Below are positions 53,901 through 64,000 of a stretch of DNA of 64,000 nt, one piece after another. The notes below the pieces were generated by a model. The model worked only from the letters and a program-made list of their open reading frames with translations, was not told the origin of the DNA and ran no database searches. The position numbers were made by a program, and so were the translations under genes. Source of the stretch: Zeugodacus cucurbitae (taxonomy: Eukaryota; Arthropoda; Insecta; Diptera; Tephritidae); NCBI RefSeq assembly GCF_028554725.1, contig NC_071669.1:31238001-31302000 (forward strand), in the 5' to 3' direction. How positions within the stretch are numbered: position 1 is the first letter of the stretch; every line of letters begins with the position of its first letter.

Positions 53901-56900
53901 TTTGAATAAATGTTATTTATGTTTTTACTTGTCGATAAACAACTTGCAAGAAAGTGAACTTTAATCTTAGTTCTGATAAAATACAAAATAAATGATTATG
54001 AATAAATATTCTTTATGTTTTTATTTGTCGATATTCAACTTACATGAACATCAACTTTGATCATAAATCTGATAAAAAACAAAATCAATTATTATGAATA
54101 AATATTCTTTATGTACTTATTTGTCGATATTCAACTTGCAGGAAAGTGAACTTTGATCAAAAATCTGAGAAAACTCAAAATAAATGATTATCAATAAATG
54201 TTCTTTATGTTTCTATTTGTCGAAAAACAACTTGCAAGAAAGTGAACTTTAATCTTAGATATGATAGAATACAAAATAAATGATTATGAATAAATATTCT
54301 TTATGCTTTTATTTGTCGATATTCAACTTGCAAGAAAGTGAACTTTGATCTTAAATATGATAAAATACAAAATAAATGATTTTGAATAAATGTTATTTAT
54401 GTTTTTACTTGTCGATAAACAACTTGCAAGAAAGTGAGCTTTGATCTTAAATCTGATAAAATACAAAATAAATGATTTTAAATAAATGTTATTTATGTTT
54501 TATATACAACTTGCAAGAAAGTGAACTTTGATCTTAGATCTGATAGAATACAAACTAAATGATAATGAATAAATATTCTTTATGCTTTTATTTGTCGATA
54601 TTCAACTTGTAAGAAAGTGAACTTTAATCTTAAATATGATAAAATACAAAATAAATGATTTTGAATAAATGTTGTTTATGTTTTTATTTGTCGATAAACA
54701 ACTTGCAAGAAAGTGAGCTTTGATCTTAAATCTGATAAAATACAAAATAAATTATTATGAATAAATATTCTTTATGTTTTTATTTGTCGATATTCAACTT
54801 GCAAGAATGTGAACTTTGATCTTAAATCTGATAAAAATACAAAATAAATGATTATGAATAAATATTATTTATGTTTTTATTTGCCGATTAACAACTTACA
54901 TGAATGTGAACTTTGATCATAAATCAGAGAAAACTCAAAATAAATGATTATCAATAAATGTTCTTTATGTTTCTATTTGTCGATAAACAACTTGCAAGAA
55001 AGTGAACTTTAATCTTAGATATGATAGAATACAAAATCAATGATTATGAATAAATATTCTTTATGCTTTTATTTGTCGATATTCAACTTGCAAGAAAGTG
55101 AACTTTAATCTTAAATATGATAAAATACAAAATAAATGATTTTGAATAAATGTTATTTATGTTTTTACTTGTCGATAAACAACTTGCAAGAAAGTGAACT
55201 TTAATCTTAAATATGATAAAATACAAAATAAATGATTATGAATATATGTTCTTTATGTTTCTATATGTCGATAAATAACTTGCAAGAAAGTGAACTTTGA
55301 TCTTAGATCTGATAGAATACAAACTAAATGATAATGAATAAATATTCTTTATGCTTTTATTTGTCGATATTCAACTTGCAAGAAAGTGAACTTTAATCTT
55401 AAATATGATAAAATACAAAATAAATGATTTTGAATAAATGTTATTTATGTTTTTACTTGTCGATAAACAACTTGCAAGAAAGTGAACTTTAATCTTAAAT
55501 ATGATAAAATACAAAATAAATGATTTTGAATAAATGTTATTTATGTTTTTACTTGTCGATAAACAACTTGCAAGAAAGTGAACTTTAATCTTAAATCTGA
55601 TAAAATACAAAATAAATGATTATGAATATATGTTCTTTATGTTTCTATATGTCGATAAATAACTTGCAAGAAAGTGAACTTTAATCTTAAATATGATAAA
55701 ATACAAAATAAATGATTTTGAATAAATGTTATTTATGTTTTTACTTGTCGATAAACAACTTGCAAGAAAGTGAACTTTAATCTTAAATATGATAAAATAC
55801 AAAATAAATGATTTTGAATAAATGTTATTTATGTTTTTACTTGTCGATAAACAACTTGCAAGAAAGTGAACTTTAATCTTAAATCTGATAAAATACAAAA
55901 TAAATGATTATGAATATATGTTCTTTATGTTTCTATATGTCGATAAATAACTTGCAAGAAAGTGAACTTTGATCTTAGATCTGATAGAATACAAACTAAA
56001 TGATAATGAATAAATATTCTTTATGCTTTTATTTGTCGATATTCAACTTGCAAGAAAGTGAACTTTAATCTTAAATATGATAAAATACAAAATAAATGAT
56101 TTTGAATAAATGTTATTTATGTTTTTACTTGTCGATAAACAACTTGCAAGAATGTGAACTTTGATCATAAATCAGAGAAAACTCAAAATAAATGATTATC
56201 AATAAATGTTCTTTATGTTTCTATTTGTCGATAAACAACTTGCAAGAAAGTGAACTTTAATCTTAGATATGATAGAATACAAAATCAATGATTATGAATA
56301 AATATTCTTTATGCTTTTATTTGTCGATATTCAACTTGCAAGAAAGTGAACTTTAATCTTAAATATGATAAAATACAAAATAAATGATTTTGAATAAATG
56401 TTATTTATGTTTTTACTTGTCGATAAACAACTTGCAAGAAAGTGAACTTTAATCTTAAATATGATAAAATACAAAATAAATGATTTTGAATAAATGTTAT
56501 TTATGTTTTTACTTGTCGATAAACAACTTGCAAGAAAGTGAACTTTAATCTTAAATCTGATAAAATACAAAATAAATGATTATGAATATATGTTCTTTAT
56601 GTTTCTATATGTCGATAAATAACTTGCAAGAAAGTGAACTTTGATCTTAGATCTGATAGAATACAAACTAAATGATAATGAATAAATATTCTTTATGCTT
56701 TTATTTGTCGATATTCAACTTGCAAGAAAGTGAACTTTGATCTTAAATATGATAAAATACAAAATAAATGATTTTGAATAAATGTTATTTATGTTTTTAC
56801 TTGTCGATAAACAACTTGCAAGAAAGTGAGCTTTGATCTTAAATCTGATAAAATACAAAATAAATGATTTTAAATAAATGTTATTTATGTTTTTATATGT

Positions 56901-57310
56901 CGATAAACAACTTGCAAGAAAGTGAACTTTGATCTTAGATCTGATAGAATACAAAATAAATGATTTTGAATAAATGTTATTTATGTTTTTACTTGTCGAT
57001 AAACAACTTGCAAGAAAGTGAACTTTAATCTTAAATATGATAAAATACAAAATAAATGATTTTGAATAAATGTTATTTATGTTTTTACTTGTCGATAAAC
57101 AACTTGCAAGAAAGTGAGCTTTGATCTTAAATCTGATAAAATACAAAATAAATTATTATGAATAAATATTCTTTATGTTTTTATTTGTCGATATTCAACT
57201 TGCAAGAATGTGAACTTTGATCTTAAATCTGATAAAAATACAAAATAAATGATTATGAATAAATATTATTTATGTTTTTATTTGCCGATTAACAACTTAC
57301 ATGAATGTGA
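50400..57310. repeat. Two ~3.4-3.5 kb copies at 3,545-3,554 bp offset
   Basis: Copy 1 about 50,400-53,770, copy 2 about 53,965-57,310. The offset is 3,554 at 50,461/54,015 and 3,545 from 51,001/54,546 onward, because copy 2 has a short deletion at 54,500 where TATGTTTTATATACAAC replaces the usual TATGTCGATAAACAAC context. Inside both copies the same ACTTGTCGATAAAC monomer type is repeated two or three times in a row (for example 51,840-52,070), unlike the mixed order elsewhere. Confidence 0.85.
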
Positions 57311-60300
57311 ACTTTGATCATAAATCAGAGAAAACTCAAAATAAATGATTATCAATAAATGTTCTTTATGTTTCTATTTGTCGATAAACAACTTGCAAGA
57401 AAGTGAACTTTAATCTTAGATATGATAGAATACAAAATCAATGATTATGAATAAATATTCTTTATGCTTTTATTTGTCGATAAACAACTTGCAAGAAAGT
57501 GAACTTTAATCTTAAATATGATAAAATACAAAATAAATGATTTTGAATAAATGTTATTTATGTTTTTACTTGTCGATAAACAACTTGCAAGAAAGTGAAC
57601 TTTAATCTTAAATGTGATAAAATACAAAATAAATTATTATGAATAAATATTTTTATGTTTTTATTTGACTATATTCAACTTGAAGGAAAGTGAACTTTGA
57701 TCAAAAATCTGAGAAAACTCAAAATAAATGATTATCAATAAATGTTCTTTATGTTTCTATTTGTCGATAAACAACTTGCAAGAAAATGAACTTTAATCTT
57801 AGATATGATAGAATACAAAATAAATGATTATGAATAAATATTCTTTATGCTTTTATTTGTCGATATTCAACTTGCAAGAAAGTGAACTTTAATCTTAAAT
57901 ATGATAAAATACAAAATAAATGATTTTGAATAAATGTTATTTATGTTTTTACTTGTCGATAAACAACTTGCAAGAAAGTGAACTTTAATCTTAAATCTGA
58001 TAAAATACAAAATAAATGATTATGAATATATGTTCTTTATGTTTCTATATGTCGATAAATAACTTGCAAGAAAGTGAACTTTGATCTTAGATCTGATAGA
58101 ATACAAACTAAATGATAATGAATAAATATTCTTTATGCTTTTATTTGTCGATATTCAACTTGTAAGAAAGTGAACTTTAATCTTAAATATGATAAAATAC
58201 AAAATAAATGATTTTGAATAAATGTTGTTTATGTTTTTATTTGTCGATAAACAACTTGCAAGAAAGTGAGCTTTGATCTTAAATCTGATAAAATACAAAA
58301 TAAATTATTATGAATAAATATTCTTTATGTTTTTATTTGTCGATATTCAACTTGCAAGAATGTGAACTTTGATCTTAAATCTGATAAAAATACAAAATAA
58401 ATGATTATGAATAAATATTATTTATGTTTTTATTTGCCGATTAACAACTTACATGAATGTGAACTTTGATCATAAATCAGAGAAAACTCAAAATAAATGA
58501 TTATCAATAAATGTTCTTTATGTTTCTATTTGTCGATAAACAACTTGCAAGAAAGTGAACTTTAATCTTAGATATGATAGAATACAAAATCAATGATTAT
58601 GAATAAATGTTATTTATGTTTTTATTTGTCGATAAACAACTTGCAAGAAAGTGAGCTTTGATCTTAAATCTGATAAAATACAAAATAAGTGATAATGAAT
58701 TAATATTCTTTATGTTTTTATTTGTCGATATTCAACTTGCAAGAAAGTGAACTTTGATCTTAAATCTGATAAAAATACAAAATAAATTATTATGAATAAA
58801 TATTCTTTATGTTTTTATTTGTCGATATTCAACTTGCAAGAAAGTGAACTTGATCTTAAATCTGATAAAAATACAAAATCAATGATCATGATGAAATGTT
58901 ATTTATGTTTCTATTTGTCGATAAACAACTTGCAAGAAAGTGAACTTTGATCTTAGTTCTGATAAAATACAAAATAAATGATTATGAATAAATATTTTTA
59001 TGTTTTTATTTGACTATATTCAACTTGCAGGAAAGTGAACTTTGATCAAAAATCTGAGAAAACTCAAAATAAATGATTATCAATAAATGTTCTTTATGTT
59101 TCTATTTGTCGATAAACAACTTGCAAGAAAATGAACTTTAATCTTAGATATGATAGAATACAAAATAAATGATTATGAATAAATATTCTTTATGCTTTTA
59201 TTTGTCGATATTCAACTTGCAAGAAAGTGAACTTTAATCTTAAATATGATAAAATACAAAATAAATGATTTTGAATAAATGTTATTTATGTTTTTACTTG
59301 TCGATAAACAACTTGCAAGAAAGTGAACTTTAATCTTAAATCTGATAAAATACAAAATAAATGATTATGAATATATGTTCTTTATGTTTCTATATGTCGA
59401 TAAATAACTTGCAAGAAAGTGAACTTTGATCTTAGATCTGATAGAATACAAAATAAATGGTTATGAATATATGTTCTTTATGTTTCTATATGTCGATAAA
59501 TAACTTGCAAGAAAGTGAACTTTTATCTTAAATCTGATAAAAATACAAAATAAATGATAATGAATAAATATTATTTATGTTTTTATTTGCCGATTAACAA
59601 CTTACATGAAAGTGAACTTTGATCATAAATCTGATAAAATACAAAATAAATTATTATGAATAAATATTCTTTATGTTTTTATTTGTCGATATTCAACTTG
59701 CAAGAAAGTGAACTTTGATCTTAAATCTGATAAAAATAAAAAATAAATGATTATGAATAAATATTATTTATGTTTTTATTTGTCGATAAACAACTTGCAA
59801 GAAAGTGAGCTTTGATCTTAAATCTGATAAAATACAAAATAAATGATTATGAATAAATATTATTTATGTTTTTATTTGCCGATTAACAACTTACATGAAT
59901 GTGAACTTTGATCATAAATCAGAGAAAACTCAAAATAAATGATTATCAATAAATGTTCTTTATGTTTCTATTTGTCGATAAACAACTTGCAAGAAAGTGA
60001 ACTTTAATCTTAGATATGATAGAATACAAAATCAATGATTATGAATAAATGTTATTTATGTTTTTATTTGTCGATAAACAACTTGCAAGAAAGTGAGCTT
60101 TGATCTTAAATCTGATAAAATACAAAATAAGTGATAATGAATTAATATTCTTTATGTTTTTATTTGTCGATATTCAACTTGCAAGAAAGTGAACTTTGAT
60201 CTTAAATCTGATAAAAATACAAAATAAATTATTATGAATAAATATTCTTTATGTTTTTATTTGTCGATATTCAACTTGCAAGAAAGTGAACTTTGATCTT

Positions 60301-60431
60301 AAATCTGATAAAAATACAAAATCAATGATCATGATGAAATGTTATTTATGTTTCTATTTGTCGATAAACAACTTGCAAGAAAGTGAACTTTGATCTTAGT
60401 TCTGATAAAATACAAAATAAATGATTATGAA

Positions 60432-63400
60432 TAAATATTTTTATGTTTTTATTTGACTATATTCAACTTGCAGGAAAGTGAACTTTGATCAAAAATCTGA
60501 GAAAACTCAAAATAAATGATTATCAATAAATGTTCTTTATGTTTCTATTTGTCGATAAACAACTTGCAAGAAAATGAACTTTAATCTTAGATATGATAGA
60601 ATACAAAATAAATGATTATGAATAAATATTCTTTATGCTTTTATTTGTCGATATTCAACTTGCAAGAAAGTGAACTTTAATCTTAAATATGATAAAATAC
60701 AAAATAAATGATTATGAATAAATGTTATTTATGTTTTTACTTGTCGATAAACAACTTGCAAGAAAGTGAACTTTAATCTTAAATCTGATAAAATACAAAA
60801 TAAATGATTATGAATATATGTTCTTTATGTTTCTATATGTCGATAAATAACTTGCAAGAAAGTGAACTTTGATCTTAGATCTGATAGAATACAAAATAAA
60901 TGATTATGAATATATGTTCTTTATGTTTCTATATGTCGATAAATAACTTGCAAGAAAGTGAACTTTTATCTTAAATCTGATAAAAATACAAAATAAATGA
61001 TAATGAATAAATATTATTTATGTTTTTATTTGCCGATTAACAACTTACATGAAAGTGAACTTTGATCATAAATCTGATAAAATACAAAATAAATTATTAT
61101 GAATAAATATTCTTTATGTTTTTATTTGTCGATATTCAACTTGCAAGAAAGTGAACTTTGATCTTAAATCTGATAAAAATACAAAATCAATGATCATGAT
61201 GAAACGTTATTTATGTTTCTATTTGTCGATAAACAACTTGCAAGAAAGTGAACTTTGATCTTAGTTCTGATAAAATACAAAATAAATGATTATGAATAAA
61301 TATTTTTATGTTTTTATTTGACTACATTCAACTTGCAAGAAAGTGAACTTTGATCTTAAATCTGATAAAAATACAAAATAAATTATTATGAATAAATATT
61401 CTTTATGTTTTTATTTGTCGATATTCAACTTGCAGGAAAGTGAACTTTGATCATAAATCTGAGAAAACTCAAAATAAATGATTATGAATAAATATTCTTT
61501 ATGCTTTTATTTGTCGATATTCAACTTGCAAGAAAGTGAACTTTAATCTTAAATATGATAAAATACAAAATAAATGATTTTAAATAAATGTTATTTATGT
61601 TTTTATATGTCGATAAACAACTTGCAAGAAAGTGAGCTTTGATCTTAAATGTGATAAAATACAAAATAAATTATTATGAATAAATATTCTTTATGTTTTT
61701 ATTTGTCGATATTCAACTTGCAGGAAAGTGAACTTTGATCATAAATCTGAGAAAACTCAAAATAAATGATTAACAATAAATGTTCTTTATGTTTCTATTT
61801 GTCGATAAACAACTTGCAAGAAAGTGAACTTTAATCTTAGATATGATAGAATACAAAATCAATGATTATGAATACATGTTATTTATGTTTTTATTTGTCG
61901 ATAAATAACTTGCAAGAAAGTGAGCTTTGATCTTAAATCTGATAAAATACAAAATAAGTGATAATGAGTTAATATTCTTTATGTTTTTATATGTCGATAT
62001 TCAACTTGCAAGAAAGTGAACTTTGATCTTAAATCTGATAAAAATACAAAATCAATGATTATGAATAAATATTCTTTATGTTTTTATTTGTAGATATTCA
62101 ACTTACATGAAAATGCAACTTTGATCATAAATCTGATAAAAAACAAAATAAATTATTATGAATAAATATTCTTTATGTTTTTATTTGTCGATATTCAACT
62201 TTCAGGAAAGTGAACTTTGATCATAAATCTGAGAAAACTCAAAATAAATGATTAGCAATAAATGTTCTTTATGTTTCTATTTGTCGATAAACGACTTGCA
62301 AGAAGGTGAACTTTAATCTTAAATCTGATAAAAATACAAAATCAATGATTATGAATAAATGTTATTTATGTTTCTATTTGTCGATAAACAATTTGCCAGA
62401 AAGTGAACTTTGATCTCAAATCTGATAAAAATACAAAATCAATGATTATGAATAAATGTTATTTATGTTTCTATTTGTCGATAAACAACTTGCCAGAAAG
62501 TGAACTTTGATCTTAGTTCTGATAAAATACAAAATAAATGATTGTGAATAAATATTATTTGTGTTTTTATTTGTCGATATTCAACTTACATGAAAATGAA
62601 CTTTGATCAAAAATCTGATAAAAAACAAAATAAATTATTATGAATAAATATTCTTTATGTTTTTATTTGTCGATATTCAACTTGCAGGAAAGTGAACTTT
62701 GATCATAAATCTGAGAAAACTCAAAATAAATGATTATCAATAAATGTTCTTTATGTTTCTATTTGTCGATAAACGACTTGCAAGAAGGTGAACTTTAATC
62801 TTAAATCTGATAAAAATACAAAATCAATGATTATGAATAAATGTTATTTATGTTTCTATTTGTCGATAAACAATTTGCCAGAAAGTGAACTTTGATCTTA
62901 GTTCTGATAAAATACAAAATAAATGATTGTGAATAAATATTTTTATGTTTTTATTTGACTATATTCAACTTGCAGGAAAGTGAACTTTGATCAAAAATCT
63001 GAGAAAACTCAAAATAAATGATTATCAATAAATGTTCTTTATGTTTCTATTTGTCGATAAACAACTTGCAAGAAAATGAACTTTAATCTTAGATATGATA
63101 GAATACAAAATAAATGATTATGAATAAATATTCTTTATGCTTTTATTTGTCGATATTCAACTTGCAAGAAAGTGAACTTTAATCTTAAATATGATAAAAT
63201 ACAAAATAAATGATTATGAATAAATGTTATTTATGTTTTTACTTGTCGATAAACAACTTGCAAGAAAGTGAACTTTAATCTTAAATCTGATAAAATACAA
63301 AATAAATGATTATGAATATATGTTCTTTATGTTTCTATATGTCGATAAATAACTTGCAAGAAAGTGAACTTTGATCTTAGATCTGATAGAATACAAAATA

Positions 63401-64000
63401 AATGATTATGAATATATGTTCTTTATGTTTCTATATGTCGATAAATAACTTGCAAGAAAGTGAACTTTTATCTTAAATCTGATAAAAATACAAAATAAAT
63501 GATAATGAATAAATATTATTTATGTTTTTATTTGCCGATTAACAACTTACATGAAAGTGAACTTTGATCATAAATCTGATAAAATACAAAATAAATTATT
63601 ATGAATAAATATTCTTTATGTTTTTATTTGTCGATATTCAACTTGCAAGAAAGTGAACTTTGATCTTAAATCTGATAAAAATACAAAATCAATGATCATG
63701 ATGAAACGTTATTTATGTTTCTATTTGTCGATAAACAACTTGCAAGAAAGTGAACTTTGATCTTAGTTCTGATAAAATACAAAATAAATGATTATGAATA
63801 AATATTTTTATGTTTTTATTTGACTACATTCAACTTGCAAGAAAGTGAACTTTGATCTTAAATCTGATAAAAATACAAAATAAATTATTATGAATAAATA
63901 TTCTTTATGTTTTTATTTGTCGATATTCAACTTGCAGGAAAGTGAACTTTGATCATAAATCTGAGAAAACTCAAAATAAATGATTATGAATAAATATTCT
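60432..64000. repeat. 2,502 bp (26-monomer) tandem copy reaching the right edge
   Basis: From about 62,935 the array restarts the order seen from about 60,432 (T5 run 60,438-60,442 matches 62,940-62,944, offset 2,502) and continues to the edge. Both copies carry a private GATTATGAATAAATGTTATT monomer (near 60,710 and 63,212) where other units have GATTTTGAATAAATG. Confidence 0.8.

Larger units (their letters stand above)
35500..62930. repeat. Long-range duplicate blocks at 22,108 bp offset
   Basis: Satellite at about 35,500-40,820 is repeated at about 57,610-62,930. Shared private variants: TAAATGTGAT at 35,501/57,609; a GAACTTGATC two-base deletion at 36,738/58,846; an AATGGTTATG variant at 37,351/59,459; an AAAATAAAAAATAAATG variant near 37,629/59,737. 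The offset drops to 22,011 after one monomer is lost near 59,830 (GAAACG marker 39,181/61,192) and returns to 22,108 after one is lost from the left copy near 40,270. The right copy begins about 150 bp beyond the Helitron end and carries no transposon. Confidence 0.85.
35353..64000. repeat. 96-bp satellite array, right arm
   Basis: Continuation of the same array, same orientation and monomer types, directly abutting the right end of the Helitron. The first monomer is the second part of the monomer interrupted at 32,774: joining the two flanks gives AATAAATGTTA plus TTTATGTTTTT, the uninterrupted form seen at 31,515-31,536. The array runs to the window edge with no unique sequence, so the true end lies outside. 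No gene, RNA gene or other mobile element is visible in this arm. Confidence 0.98.

Noticed and set aside
1515..57627. Repetitive minus-strand open frames of 60-143 codons in the satellite (for example 1,515-1,697, 53,170-53,601, 56,715-57,146) with a 32-residue period such as HFLASCLSTNKNINNIYS
   Set aside because: They contain no ATG (they begin at TTG), follow the monomer exactly because 96 = 3 x 32, and break whenever a monomer is 95 or 97 bp. No domain, signal or conserved start is seen, so they are by-products of the repeat.
1..64000. CRISPR-like array because of regular direct repeats
   Set aside because: There are no unique spacers; the whole 96 bp unit repeats, and spliced eukaryotic transposon code is present.

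Overview
The window is almost entirely one satellite DNA array, interrupted by a single Helitron-type rolling-circle transposon. Every array monomer lies in the same orientation. The basic monomer is about 96 bp (95-97 bp, varying mainly in the length of one A-run) and AT-rich, about 21% G+C by hand count on one monomer. About 61.4 kb of satellite gives roughly 640 monomers. There are no conventional host genes, rRNA, tRNA or CRISPR arrays. The organism is a eukaryote. Short introns (64 and 89 bp), abundant TATG/CATA microsatellite tracts in the transposon and a large AT-rich satellite would suit a fly or another insect, but that is inference. A pericentromeric or other heterochromatic location is likely but not shown.

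Layout: 1-11.3 kb holds higher-order repeats (HORs) of about 1.8-2.4 kb. 11.3-22.5 kb holds two copies of a 6.1-6.35 kb unit. 22.55-30.83 kb is an exact-register tandem pair of 4,138 bp units. 30.8-32.77 kb and 35.35-36.57 kb carry a 1,249 bp duplication that now flanks the transposon. 35.5-40.8 kb reappears at 57.6-62.9 kb, an offset of 22,108 bp. 41.1-45.3 kb reappears at 46.8-51.0 kb, an offset of 5,674-5,675 bp. 50.4-57.3 kb is a pair of units at an offset of 3,545-3,554 bp. The right edge starts a 2,502 bp tandem copy. All these duplications were found by comparing private variants by eye, not by a computed alignment, so their edges are good to tens of bases.

The Helitron (32,775-35,352, 2,578 bp, minus strand) has intact ends: 5' TC (TCTATATATTA) and 3' CTAG, preceded by a 7-bp-stem hairpin 6 nt inside the CTAG. 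It sits between A and T of a satellite monomer with no target-site duplication, and removing it restores the monomer exactly. Its RepHel gene is broken. Three exons encode the N-terminal zinc-cluster region and the start of the Helitron-like N domain. A frameshift follows, then a large internal deletion that removed the nuclease core and most of the helicase. The last ~100 codons, with Pif1-type helicase motifs V and VI, survive. The element cannot move by itself but has the ends needed for mobilisation in trans.

I found no new gene system. The most notable features are the nested hierarchy of recent duplications in the array and the Helitron's position within about 50 bp of a duplication joint.
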